DNA of 8,619 bases, taken from NCBI GenBank assembly GCA_038120295.1, contig JAYOLL010000050.1, forward strand, positions 1 to 8,619. Direction: 5' to 3'. Below the pieces are notes generated by a model. The model saw only the letters and a list, made by a program, of their open reading frames with translations, did not search any database and was not told the origin of the DNA. Of the stretch, positions 1 to 7,055 are shown piece by piece. Position 1 is the stretch's first letter, and each line of letters opens with the position of its first letter. The translations under genes were made by a program, and so were the position numbers. This DNA is from JAYOEY01 sp038120295 (GTDB lineage: Bacteria; Pseudomonadota; Alphaproteobacteria; MPNO01; UBA2964).

Positions 1-1569
1 ACCGGCGCCATTTTCGGCTGTCCGGCGCATGACCAGCGCGACCTGGATTTCGCCCGCAAATACGAATTGCCGGTGCGCCCGGTGGTGATCCCGCCCGAGG
101 CGGACGCAGCAACATACGAAGTCGCCGACGAGGCTTATACCGGTCCGGGCAGGCTTGCCAATTCCGACTTTCTCGACGGGATGGAGGTCGAGGCCGCCAA
201 GGCGGAAGCGATCGCCCGGCTGGAAGCGAAAGGCGAGGGTGAGGCGCGCACGACCTACCGGCTGCGCGACTGGGGCGTGTCGCGCCAACGCTACTGGGGC
301 TGCCCGATCCCGGTAATCCATTGCGACGATTGCGGGCTGGTGCCGGTGCCCGAGGAAGACCTGCCGGTCGTGCTGCCGGAAGACGTTACGTTCGATCAGC
401 CGGGCAACCCGCTGCTGCGCCATCCGACCTGGAAAGATGTCGACTGCCCGTCCTGCGGCAAGCCGGCGCAGCGCGAAACCGACACGCTGGACACGTTCGT
501 CGAATCGTCCTGGTACCAGGCGCGCTTCTGCTCGCCGAGGTCCGGCGCGCCGGTCGACCGGGACGCGGTCGATTACTGGCTGCCGGTCGATCAGTATATC
601 GGCGGCATCGAGCACGCCATCCTGCACCTTTTATATGCGCGGTTCTTTACCCGGGCGATGGAGCGCTGCGGTTACCTGTCGGTCAAGGAGCCTTTCGCCG
701 GGCTGTTCACCCAGGGCATGGTGTGTCACGAGACCTACCGGACGGAAAGCGGCGCGTGGGTCACGCCCGCCGAGCTCGAAAAAGGCGACGATGGCGCCTG
801 GCGTCTGCTGGAGAGCGGCGCGCCGGTAACGGTCGGTCGTTCGGAAAAGATGTCGAAGTCGAAAAAGAATGTCGTCGACCCGGAAGACATCATCGCCACC
901 TACGGGGCGGATTGCGCGCGCTGGTTCATGCTGTCGGACAGCCCGCCGGACCGCGATCTCGAATGGACCGAAGCCGGTATCGCCGGCGCGTGGCGTTTTC
1001 TCAACCGGCTGTGGCGGCTGGGCACGGCTGACGGAATCGCGGCGGCCGGAACGCCGATCCCCGACAGCCTGTCGGAGGCAGCGCAGGCGCTGCGCCAGCA
1101 GGTCCATAAGGCGATCGACGGCGTCACCGACGATCTCGAGAAGTTCCACTTCAACCGGGCCGTCGCGCGCATTTACGAGCTGGTCAACGCACTGGGCGAT
1201 TTCGCGGAAACCGGAGACGTTGCAGGCGCGGTCAGGCGGGAAGCGCTGGAAACGGCGATCTGCCTGGTCGGTCCCATGATGCCGCACCTCGCGGAAGAGA
1301 TGTGGCATCGGCTCGGGAACGAAACCCTGCTGGCCGACACTGCCTGGCCCGAGGCCGACCCGGCCCTTCTGGTGGAAGACACGGTGACGGTCGCGGTTCA
1401 GGTGCGCGGCAAGCTGCGCGCGACCATTGAGCTGCCGCGAGATGCCGACCAGAAAACCGCGGAGGACGCTGCGCTGGCCGAACCGAACGTTCAGGCAGCG
1501 CTCGAAGGCAAGACCGTCAACCGGATCATTTTCGTGCCCAACAAGATCGTCAATGTGGTTCACGGCTGA
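1..1569 (+). CDS. leuS: Leucyl-tRNA synthetase, C-terminal 522 residues (5' end outside window)
   Basis: Class I aminoacyl-tRNA synthetase that charges tRNA-Leu in the cytoplasm. The reading frame is open from base 1, so the gene is cut by the window edge; the HIGH signature and most of the editing domain lie upstream. Seen here: the end of the CP1 editing domain with the conserved HDQRD motif (bases 28-42), the RDWGVSRQRYWG block, a zinc-ribbon pair of CxxC motifs (Cys codons at 322, 331, 445 and 454), the YIGGIEHAILHLLYARF block, and the KMSKS ATP-binding loop at 847-861. After these come the anticodon-binding helical domain and the small C-terminal domain that contacts the tRNA elbow, ending PNKIVNVVHG. 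The length is what is expected for the last 60 percent of an approximately 860-residue enzyme. It appears intact and is followed by lptE with a 17-base overlap. Identification is near certain. Confidence 0.98.
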   Translation, partial: TGAIFGCPAHDQRDLDFARKYELPVRPVVIPPEADAATYEVADEAYTGPGRLANSDFLDGMEVEAAKAEAIARLEAKGEGEARTTYRLRDWGVSRQRYWGCPIPVIHCDDCGLVPVPEEDLPVVLPEDVTFDQPGNPLLRHPTWKDVDCPSCGKPAQRETDTLDTFVESSWYQARFCSPRSGAPVDRDAVDYWLPVDQYIGGIEHAILHLLYARFFTRAMERCGYLSVKEPFAGLFTQGMVCHETYRTESGAWVTPAELEKGDDGAWRLLESGAPVTVGRSEKMSKSKKNVVDPEDIIATYGADCARWFMLSDSPPDRDLEWTEAGIAGAWRFLNRLWRLGTADGIAAAGTPIPDSLSEAAQALRQQVHKAIDGVTDDLEKFHFNRAVARIYELVNALGDFAETGDVAGAVRREALETAICLVGPMMPHLAEEMWHRLGNETLLADTAWPEADPALLVEDTVTVAVQVRGKLRATIELPRDADQKTAEDAALAEPNVQAALEGKTVNRIIFVPNKIVNVVHG

Positions 1570-2107
1570 ACGAACGCGCGCCGGCGCTTTTGCGGCTGTC
1601 ATCGTCGTCGCAGCCGCCATGCTGCTGCAGGCCTGCGGTTTCCGCCCCGTCTACCACGCGCGGGGCGATGCCAGCTCGGAGACGCTTTCGACGATTGACG
1701 TCGAACCGATCGCCGACCGCAAGGGACAGCAGCTTCGCACCATGCTGCGCGCGCGGCTTTCGCCCAAGGGGCCCGCGGACCGTGCGTTTTACCGGCTGAC
1801 GGTTACGCTTACGGAGTCGAAATCCGAGCTTGCGATCCGGCGGGACGAAAGCGCCACGCGCGCAAACCTGACGCTCAGTGCGAAATTCCGGCTCGAACGG
1901 CTGCCGCCCTACGCGCCTGGTACTTTCGACGGTTCGGCGCTTTCGACCAACAGCTACAATGTTCTGGATTCCGATTACGCGACGCTGAGCGCGGAGAACG
2001 ATGCGAGGAACCGAGCGCTCCGGACGCTGGCGGAAGAGATTCGCCTGAGAATCGCCGGAGCCATCAATAACCCGGCCGTTTTCAAGATTCCCGTCCCGAA
2101 ACGATAA
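1553..2107 (+). CDS. lptE: LPS-assembly lipoprotein LptE
   Basis: Outer-membrane lipoprotein that, in the known family, plugs the LptD barrel and helps insert lipopolysaccharide into the outer leaflet. The chosen ATG gives 184 residues. The N-terminus has an Arg-containing n-region, a hydrophobic stretch (about residues 12-25) and a lipobox LQA-C with Cys28 as the predicted lipidated residue. This is followed directly by GFRPVY, which matches the CGFRPLY-type start of mature LptE. The body (about residues 40-180) is a typical small alpha/beta LptE domain. The in-frame extension upstream to 1427 is rejected because it lies inside leuS and would spoil the signal peptide. The start lies within the last 17 bases of leuS without a clear Shine-Dalgarno, so translation is probably coupled. 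holA follows after 10 bases. The leuS-lptE-holA order is common in Alphaproteobacteria. The Gln at lipobox position -2 is slightly unusual. Confidence 0.9.
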   Translation: MWFTAERTRAGAFAAVIVVAAAMLLQACGFRPVYHARGDASSETLSTIDVEPIADRKGQQLRTMLRARLSPKGPADRAFYRLTVTLTESKSELAIRRDESATRANLTLSAKFRLERLPPYAPGTFDGSALSTNSYNVLDSDYATLSAENDARNRALRTLAEEIRLRIAGAINNPAVFKIPVPKR

Positions 2108-2117
2108 AGCGCGTTCC

Positions 2118-3161
2118 GTGAAAATCGCGCCCCGAAATATTGAAAGTTTTCTGAAGGCGCCGCCGACCGATCTGCATGCGGTCCTGGTGTACGGTCCGGA
2201 TTCCGGTCTGGTGCGCGAACGGGGCAAGGCCCTGATCCACGCTGTCGTCGACGACCCGGCGGACCCGTTCCGGATTGTCGAGCTGCGCGCGGCCGAGTTG
2301 CGCGACGACCCGGCCCGGCTGTTTGACGAGGCGGCAGCGATGTCACTGACGGGCGGCCGGCGGGCGGTAAACCTGCGCGATGCGGCAGACGCCCACGCCG
2401 GGCCGCTGGACGATTTCCTGTCCGACCCGGTCGGCGATGCGCTGATCGTGGTGGAGGCCGGCAATCTCGGACCGCGTTCAAAATTGCGCAAGCTGTTCGA
2501 GGATTCGAAAGCCGCCGGCGCCGCGATCCCATGCTACGCCGACGAGGGCCGCGCGCTGTCGGATGTGGTGAGCAAAACCCTCGCCGATGCGGGGCTCAGG
2601 GCATCGCGGGACGCCATGGCTTACCTTGTCGCCAATCTCGGGTCCGACCGGATGGTGAGCCGGTCAGAACTGGAAAAGCTGGTCCTTTATATGGCGGGAC
2701 AGAGCGAGGTCTCACTCGACGATGCGATGGCCTGCGTCGGCGACAGCGCCGCGATGACGCTGGACGATCTTGTCTATTCGGTCGCCGGCGGAGACCTGGC
2801 GCGGCTTCCCCGCATGCAGGACCGCGCCATCCAGGAAGGGATAGAGCCGACCGCGATCCTCCGCGCGGCAGGACGCCATTTCCAGCGGCTGCATGCCTGC
2901 GCCGGGCTGATGGCGGAAGGCGCGCCCGCCGACAGCGCCGTCAAATCACTCCGCCCGCCGATCTTCTTTCGCCAGGCAGATGCGTTCCGCGACCAGCTTC
3001 GCCTGTGGCGCAGGACCGATCTCGACCGCGCGCTTGACTGGCTCAGCGAGGCCGAGAAGAATTGCAAATCGACGGGATTTCCCGCCGAAACCGTCTGTCA
3101 CCAGACGCTTTTGCGGCTCGCCGCCAGCGCCCGGGCGCTGGCCGGACGGCGAGGCGGATAA
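2118..3161 (+). CDS. holA: DNA polymerase III subunit delta (clamp loader)
   Basis: Delta subunit of the replicative clamp loader; in the family it opens the beta sliding clamp within the delta-tau/gamma-delta' complex. The 347-residue length is normal. Visible signatures: the N-terminal VYGPDSGLVRERGKAL segment, a degenerate nucleotide-binding-like region characteristic of alphaproteobacterial HolA; a middle helical region around residues 155-200 (DAMAYLVANLGSDRMVSRSE and the following ELEKLVLYM); and the C-terminal collar domain with RPPIFFRQADAFRDQLRLW (about residues 278-297). The start is GTG, since no ATG lies nearby in frame and this codon gives the standard family N-terminus. No strong ribosome-binding site is visible. 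It begins 10 bases after lptE, so co-transcription with leuS-lptE is likely. The downstream gene is 37 bases away with its own ribosome-binding site. Confidence 0.95.
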   Translation: MKIAPRNIESFLKAPPTDLHAVLVYGPDSGLVRERGKALIHAVVDDPADPFRIVELRAAELRDDPARLFDEAAAMSLTGGRRAVNLRDAADAHAGPLDDFLSDPVGDALIVVEAGNLGPRSKLRKLFEDSKAAGAAIPCYADEGRALSDVVSKTLADAGLRASRDAMAYLVANLGSDRMVSRSELEKLVLYMAGQSEVSLDDAMACVGDSAAMTLDDLVYSVAGGDLARLPRMQDRAIQEGIEPTAILRAAGRHFQRLHACAGLMAEGAPADSAVKSLRPPIFFRQADAFRDQLRLWRRTDLDRALDWLSEAEKNCKSTGFPAETVCHQTLLRLAASARALAGRRGG

Positions 3162-3184
3162 AGCGCGAGCTAACCAGGGTTCGG

Positions 3185-3191
3185 AAAGGGA
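3185..3191 (+). promoter_or_regulatory. Ribosome-binding site of the DUF1194 gene
   Basis: AAAGGGA sits 7 bases before the ATG at 3199. It supports that start over the longer in-frame extension that reaches back into holA, as does the signal peptide that begins exactly there. Confidence 0.7.
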
Positions 3192-3198
3192 CAAGCCG

Positions 3199-3915
3199 AT
3201 GCGATTTCTGACCGTTCCGGCTTTCGCCCTGGCGATAATCCTTGGACTTACGAACGCATCCGCGGCGCAGGAAAAAGTCGATCTCGAACTGATCCTGCTG
3301 GCCGACGGGTCGGGCAGCGTCGATGACGAGGAATTCCTGCTGCAGCGGATCGGCTACGCGCGCGCACTCCGGCACCCGACCATCATCCGCGCGGTTACCG
3401 GCGGTCGGCTGGGACGCATCGCCCTGACCTATGTCGAGTGGAGCGGGCCGGAGCTGCACATCCCCATCGTGCCCTGGACCACCATCGGATCGAAGGCAGA
3501 CATCAAGGCCTTTGCGAAGAAGCTGGAGGAGCATCCGCGCGAGCTTTACGGCGGGGGCACCGCGCTCGGCGACGCAATCATCTACGGCATGAATTCGCTG
3601 AATTCGAACGCCTATGACGGCGCGCGCCGCGTGATCGATATTTCCGGCGACGGGCCGGATCGCAACGGGCTCGACGCCACGGTCGGGCGCGATCAGGCGG
3701 TCGCCGCCGGCATCACAGTCAACGGCCTGCCGATCCTGACCGGCTGGCCGGGGCTCGAACGGTTCTTTTACGATAACGTAATCGGCGGCCCCGGCGCGTT
3801 TGTCGAGGCCGCGCGGGGATTCAGGGACATCTATTACGCCATTCGGCGCAAGCTGATCCGGGAGATTGCGGGGACGCAGGAGCAACGACAATACGCGGAA
3901 CGGATGGAGGATTAA
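3199..3915 (+). CDS. Secreted DUF1194 (vWA-like) domain protein
   Basis: 238-residue predicted periplasmic or secreted protein. Residues 1-22 form a Sec signal peptide (Arg2, hydrophobic core, ASA before the predicted cut near 22/23). The mature part is a single von Willebrand factor A-type domain of the DUF1194 family: strand LELILLAD, then the metal-ion-dependent adhesion site D36-G-S38-G-S40, then Thr121 in GGGTALGDAI and Asp151 in DISGDGPDRNG. All three metal-site elements are present, so metal-dependent ligand binding is plausible. The function of DUF1194 is not established; I do not know its partner. The gene follows holA by 37 bases with its own ribosome-binding site, and its stop overlaps the start of the next gene (TAATG), implying translational coupling to an alpha/beta hydrolase. 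The C-terminal tail after about residue 215 is charged and helical. Confidence 0.85.
   Translation: MRFLTVPAFALAIILGLTNASAAQEKVDLELILLADGSGSVDDEEFLLQRIGYARALRHPTIIRAVTGGRLGRIALTYVEWSGPELHIPIVPWTTIGSKADIKAFAKKLEEHPRELYGGGTALGDAIIYGMNSLNSNAYDGARRVIDISGDGPDRNGLDATVGRDQAVAAGITVNGLPILTGWPGLERFFYDNVIGGPGAFVEAARGFRDIYYAIRRKLIREIAGTQEQRQYAERMED
3906..3910 (+). promoter_or_regulatory. Ribosome-binding site of the first alpha/beta hydrolase
   Basis: GGAGG lies in the last codons of the DUF1194 gene, 4 bases before the ATG at 3915. It fixes the hydrolase start and supports translational coupling through the TAATG overlap. Confidence 0.75.
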
Positions 3916-4607
3916 TGGCGACCTTCGTACTCATACACGGCGCGTTTCAGGGCGGCTGGATCTGGAAGATTGTTGCGACCAAGCTGCGCGATGCAGGCCA
4001 TACGGTCTATACACCGACGCTCGACGGGTGCGGTGAGCGGGCCTATCAGCTGCGCCCCGGCATCACCACCGAAACGCAGGCCGAAGAAGTCGCGCAGTTC
4101 CTCTGGTCAGAGGATCTGAACGACGTCGTGCTGGTCGGCGCATCGGCCGGCGGGATGGTCATGGCGAAAACGGCAGAGCTCGCGCGCGACCGCATTTCCC
4201 GGCTGGTGTTTTCGGACGCGCTGGCCCTCATGAATGGCGAATGCATTCGCGACATCACCGGCAGCAGCGGCCTGTCGGCTCAGACCGAACTGTCCATCGG
4301 CCCGACCCGCGACGACCGCTATAACCGGTTTATTCAGGAGCTCGATGAGGAAACCGCCAGCTGGGCCGCTGACCGATCCACCGTGCATCCCATCGGCTGT
4401 TTCACAAGCCCGGTGGTGCTGGAAAAATTCTGGGATCAGGACTGGGACGCGTCCGTCATCTGGTGCAAACGCGCCGGCAAGCCGGGCGAGCCGCATCAGC
4501 GGCGCTGCGCGGAAGCGCTGGGCGCGCGCTGGCATGAGCTGGATACCGGGCATTTCCCGATGCTCACCATGCCGGACGCGCTGATCGACATTATTACGAA
4601 GGGATAG
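3915..4607 (+). CDS. Alpha/beta-fold hydrolase, SABP2/methyl-esterase-like
   Basis: 230-residue cytoplasmic alpha/beta hydrolase with no signal peptide. The N-terminus has the oxyanion-loop motif LIHGAFQGGWIW (residues 6-17), as in the plant methyl-salicylate esterase / hydroxynitrile lyase superfamily and its bacterial relatives. The nucleophile elbow is G75-A-S77-A-G79-G with Ser77 as catalytic residue. The catalytic His is H213 in ELDTGHFPML near the C-terminus. The usual Asp after strand 7 is not obvious: the segment VIWCKRAGKPGEP (181-193) has no Asp, so the acid may be Asp101 after strand 6 or be absent. Likely an esterase or related C-O/C-C bond hydrolase of small molecules; the substrate is unknown. 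It is coupled to the upstream DUF1194 gene (1-base overlap) and followed after 9 bases by a second, unrelated-looking alpha/beta hydrolase, so the three probably share one mRNA. Confidence 0.85.
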   Translation: MATFVLIHGAFQGGWIWKIVATKLRDAGHTVYTPTLDGCGERAYQLRPGITTETQAEEVAQFLWSEDLNDVVLVGASAGGMVMAKTAELARDRISRLVFSDALALMNGECIRDITGSSGLSAQTELSIGPTRDDRYNRFIQELDEETASWAADRSTVHPIGCFTSPVVLEKFWDQDWDASVIWCKRAGKPGEPHQRRCAEALGARWHELDTGHFPMLTMPDALIDIITKG

Positions 4608-4616
4608 GGGAGCAAT

Positions 4617-5849
4617 ATGAGCGGAGAGAGCGAACGGCGGTCGCGGCGCTGGCGCGACCAGCGCTGGCTGATGGATGCGGTGGTGGCGACCATCGGCATC
4701 GAGTGGGAGCAGGAGCGGCTGTCGCATTACGCCAGACCGGCGGGCCCGGCGGCGGCGCCCGTGTTCCGTGCCGCGGGCGCGCGCATGAAAAAATTCAGCG
4801 ACGCGCATCGGGAATTCGCCAGCGCCGCGCGCCGTATAGAAGCCCGTGCGGATCATTACGCCGGGCTCGGCCGGGAACTGCCGGCGCGCGAAAGCTATAT
4901 CCTTGCGGCCCTTCTCTGGGCGGCGGCGCGCTGGCCGCTTTACGAGATCGACGAGCGCTACCGCAGTTACGAAGATCGCATGGTGCGCTGCTACGACGCG
5001 TTTATCGAACGCGCGCCGCGTCCCATCGAGCGCATCGATATCCCGTTCGAGCACGATGCGCTGTCGGGCCTGCTGCATCTGCCGCACGCGCCGGCGGACG
5101 GCGAGACATTTCCCTGCATCGTCAATATCGGCGGGATGGACGGGTGCAAGGAAAACGTTGTGTCGATGTACGGAGACCCTTGGCTGGAGCGCGGCATCGC
5201 GGTGCTCGCCATGGACGGGCCGGGCCAGGGCGTGTGCCCCGGGCGCGGTATTTTCGTGACCGCCGACAATCATGGCCCGGCGGGCGTGGCGACGGTGGAC
5301 TGGCTGGCGAAGCATCCGGCCATCGACCCGGACCGCATCGCGCTCCGCGCCACCAGCTTCGGCACCAATTTCAGCATCCATGCCGCCGCCGCTTTGGGCG
5401 ACCGGGTGAAGGGGCTGGCGCAGGCCTTCGCGCTGCACGAGCCGGGCTGCTATTCGATTTTCAATTCGGCGTCGCCAACCTTTCGCATGCGGTTCATGCT
5501 GATGTCGAATGTCACCGACGACGATGCGTTCGACAGATTTGCAGAAACGTTCGACGTGCGAGAGGCGGCCGCGAAGATTTCCTGTCCGGTGCTGATGATC
5601 GCCGGCGAGGACGACGAGCTCAGCCCCATTGAACACACGATCGATCTGTATGACCGGATCACCGCGCCGAAGAAGCTGATTGTCTATGAGGGCGCCAAGC
5701 ACAGCCTGGGCGGGGCGGCGTCGGTCGCCGCGGGCGAGCATTTCGGCATCACCACCGGCGAATGGATTGTTGATCGGCTAAACGGCGTCGCGCCCGACCC
5801 CGACGAGCGCGCGATTATCGACATGTACGGCAAGCGGAACCCGATCTGA
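4617..5849 (+). CDS. Alpha/beta hydrolase of the FrsA / dihydropseudooxynicotine-hydrolase type
   Basis: 410 residues with an N-terminal helical region (about 1-135) and a C-terminal alpha/beta hydrolase core (about 136-390). This is the layout of the FrsA/DUF1100 and 2,6-dihydropseudooxynicotine hydrolase group, which cleaves ester or C-C bonds of ketone-like compounds. Core motifs: NIGGMDGCKE (170-179) in the oxyanion region; AMDGPGQG (198-205); the nucleophile elbow A245-T-S247-F-G249-T; the acid in AGEDDELSP (Asp333, with Asp332 next to it); and His362 in AKHSLGG. The triad is therefore Ser247-Asp333-His362. The first elbow Gly is replaced by Ala, which is less common. The ATG has a GGGGAG ribosome-binding site 4 bases upstream, beginning at the last base of the previous stop. 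No signal peptide. It is the last gene of the + strand run. The substrate cannot be assigned. Confidence 0.82.
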   Translation: MSGESERRSRRWRDQRWLMDAVVATIGIEWEQERLSHYARPAGPAAAPVFRAAGARMKKFSDAHREFASAARRIEARADHYAGLGRELPARESYILAALLWAAARWPLYEIDERYRSYEDRMVRCYDAFIERAPRPIERIDIPFEHDALSGLLHLPHAPADGETFPCIVNIGGMDGCKENVVSMYGDPWLERGIAVLAMDGPGQGVCPGRGIFVTADNHGPAGVATVDWLAKHPAIDPDRIALRATSFGTNFSIHAAAALGDRVKGLAQAFALHEPGCYSIFNSASPTFRMRFMLMSNVTDDDAFDRFAETFDVREAAAKISCPVLMIAGEDDELSPIEHTIDLYDRITAPKKLIVYEGAKHSLGGAASVAAGEHFGITTGEWIVDRLNGVAPDPDERAIIDMYGKRNPI

Positions 5850-5905
5850 CCACGCAGGCGCCACCGGTATGGTTCTGCGACCCGGGCCCGCCGTTAGGTC
5901 ACCCC
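5850..5905. other. Short convergent intergenic gap
   Basis: 56 bases between two genes that face each other. It contains a CCCGGGCCC-type GC-rich stretch near 5880-5889 but no convincing hairpin with a T-tract on either strand, so no intrinsic terminator is called. Confidence 0.5.
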
Positions 5906-6799
5906 TCAATCCGCGTCGAGCGTCCCCGCGAACGGCGTCACCGTGACCTCGTCGCCGATATCGAACCGCATCAGATCCTCGCCGACCACCAGCGGCCCGT
6001 CATAGGTCGCCCGCGTCGCGGGGACCAGCTCGTCCGCCGTGGCGGCGCCGAACAGCAACAGATGGGTATAGGCCGCGAGCTTGGGCCGGGCGCGGGCGAA
6101 TACCTCTCCGGCTTTTTCTGCCGTGGTATGGTTGCGGATGATGCGCTCGATATTTTTTGTGTCGGCTTTCATGTCGATGCCGTGCACCACCTCATGCACC
6201 AGCAGGTCGGCGCCGGTACCAAATTTGATGACGTTTTCATTGAAGGTGGTATCGCCGGACAGCACCGCGCTGCGCCCGTCGAAATCGATCCGGTAGCCGA
6301 ACGCATCGAGCGCCTCGCCGCCATGATCGACCCGGAAGGCGGTGAGCTTTACCCCGCCCTTGTCATAGACCACGCCTTCTTCAATTTCGGTGGATTCGAG
6401 CTTCACCCCGTCGGGATGATAGGAATGGGCGCGCACGCGGATGTCGGTGGCGAAGGCCAGCGGCAGATGCTCGATCATCTGATCGGTGCCTTCCGGTCCC
6501 CAGACCTTGAGCGGCACGGTGCGCTTTCCCCAGGGCCGGCCGATCCAGCCGGTCAGCCACAGATCGGTAAACCCGACGAGGTGGTCGGAATGATGATGGG
6601 TCAGGAACATCCCGGTGATGTCGCCGAAGGGCAGGCCGAGCTGATAGAGCCGCTGCAGCGCGCCGCGCCCGGCATCGAACAGGAATTTCTCTTCCCCGAC
6701 CTCGACCAGCGTGCAGGGGCCGAACCGGTTGAGAATTGGCGGCGGCGCGCCGGTACCAATCAGCGTGACGCGGAATATATCGGTGCTCGATCCGGTCAT
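5906..6799 (-). CDS. Metallo-beta-lactamase-fold hydrolase, RNase Z/arylsulfatase-like
   Basis: 297-residue cytoplasmic protein of the metallo-beta-lactamase superfamily, with the layout of the RNase Z / AtsA arylsulfatase branch. The metal ligands are all visible: THHHSDH (H68, H70, D72, H73), H159 in RVDHGG, D183 in LSGDTTFNENV, H224 in NHTTAEKAG and H246 in AYTHLLLF. These match RNase Z-type motifs including the HxT(A)E block. There is no long flexible exosite arm typical of true tRNase Z, so a small-molecule esterase or sulfatase-like role is as likely as tRNA processing. The N-terminus VTLIGTGAPPP is the standard first strand of the family. The start is supported by GAGGGG 7 bases upstream and by a promoter-like pair further up. 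It lies downstream of the MFS gene on the same strand, 281 bases apart, and converges with the second hydrolase. Confidence 0.87.
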   Translation of the reverse strand: MTGSSTDIFRVTLIGTGAPPPILNRFGPCTLVEVGEEKFLFDAGRGALQRLYQLGLPFGDITGMFLTHHHSDHLVGFTDLWLTGWIGRPWGKRTVPLKVWGPEGTDQMIEHLPLAFATDIRVRAHSYHPDGVKLESTEIEEGVVYDKGGVKLTAFRVDHGGEALDAFGYRIDFDGRSAVLSGDTTFNENVIKFGTGADLLVHEVVHGIDMKADTKNIERIIRNHTTAEKAGEVFARARPKLAAYTHLLLFGAATADELVPATRATYDGPLVVGEDLMRFDIGDEVTVTPFAGTLDAD

Positions 6800-6806
6800 G
6801 GGACGG

Positions 6807-6812
6807 CCCCTC
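6807..6812 (-). promoter_or_regulatory. Ribosome-binding site of the metallohydrolase
   Basis: On the minus strand GAGGGG lies 7 bases before the ATG at 6799, which supports this start codon. Confidence 0.65.
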
Positions 6813-6837
6813 TCTGTCTGGTTCCAACCAAACCTGG

Positions 6838-6866
6838 ATAATCCGTCACCGGACGCGCCAGGGCAA
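6838..6866 (-). promoter_or_regulatory. Sigma-70-like promoter for the metallohydrolase gene
   Basis: On the minus strand TTGCCC (6866-6861) and GATTAT (6843-6838) are separated by exactly 17 bases. Each matches 4 of 6 bases of the -35 and -10 consensus. Transcription would start near 6831, giving a leader of about 30 bases before the ATG at 6799. This would let the metallohydrolase be expressed apart from the MFS gene upstream. Prediction by eye only. Confidence 0.45.
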
Positions 6867-7031
6867 GTTTGGGCGAGATCGCATTACGGGCCGCAATCGG
6901 AATCCACCGACCGCGCGACCACGGCAAAAATCATTCCGTTTCGCCAGGGCTGGTTTTTAAGGGGGGGGCTGCGGGCGGCCGGGGTTTTACCGACACCAAC
7001 GGCGGGTTCCTCGGGATGTTCGGGGCCTGTT

Positions 7032-7055
7032 ACAAAAAATGTGAAACGCGTTTCA
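7032..7055 (-). terminator. Possible weak terminator of the MFS gene (palindrome plus T6)
   Basis: Reading the minus strand, the palindrome TGAAACGCGTTTCA (7055-7042) is followed two bases later by TTTTTT (7039-7034), beginning 25 bases after the MFS stop codon. As RNA it can form a 5-base-pair stem (UGAAA/UUUCA) with a CGCG loop and a U-tract, the layout of an intrinsic terminator, but the stem is short and AU-rich. The same palindrome could instead be an operator for a dimeric regulator. Confidence 0.35.

Noticed and set aside
631..1620. 329-codon minus-strand frame opposite leuS
   Set aside because: Antisense to a well-conserved synthetase; low-complexity Arg-rich product and no start signal.
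1550..2491. 313-codon minus-strand frame opposite lptE and holA
   Set aside because: Arg/Ser/Pro-rich shadow frame overlapping two recognised genes, with no family character.
4107..5741. 544-codon open frame on the minus strand opposite both alpha/beta hydrolases
   Set aside because: It is a shadow of the GC-rich codon pattern: the product is Arg/His/Ala-rich with no domain-like motifs, while the plus-strand frames have clear catalytic motifs and ribosome-binding sites.
5876..5893. GC-rich CCCGGGCCC stretch as a bidirectional terminator between convergent genes
   Set aside because: No stable stem with a proper loop and no T-tract on either strand.
6062..6841. 259-codon plus-strand frame opposite the metallohydrolase
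   Set aside because: The minus-strand frame has every metal-binding motif of its family; the plus frame is a by-product.
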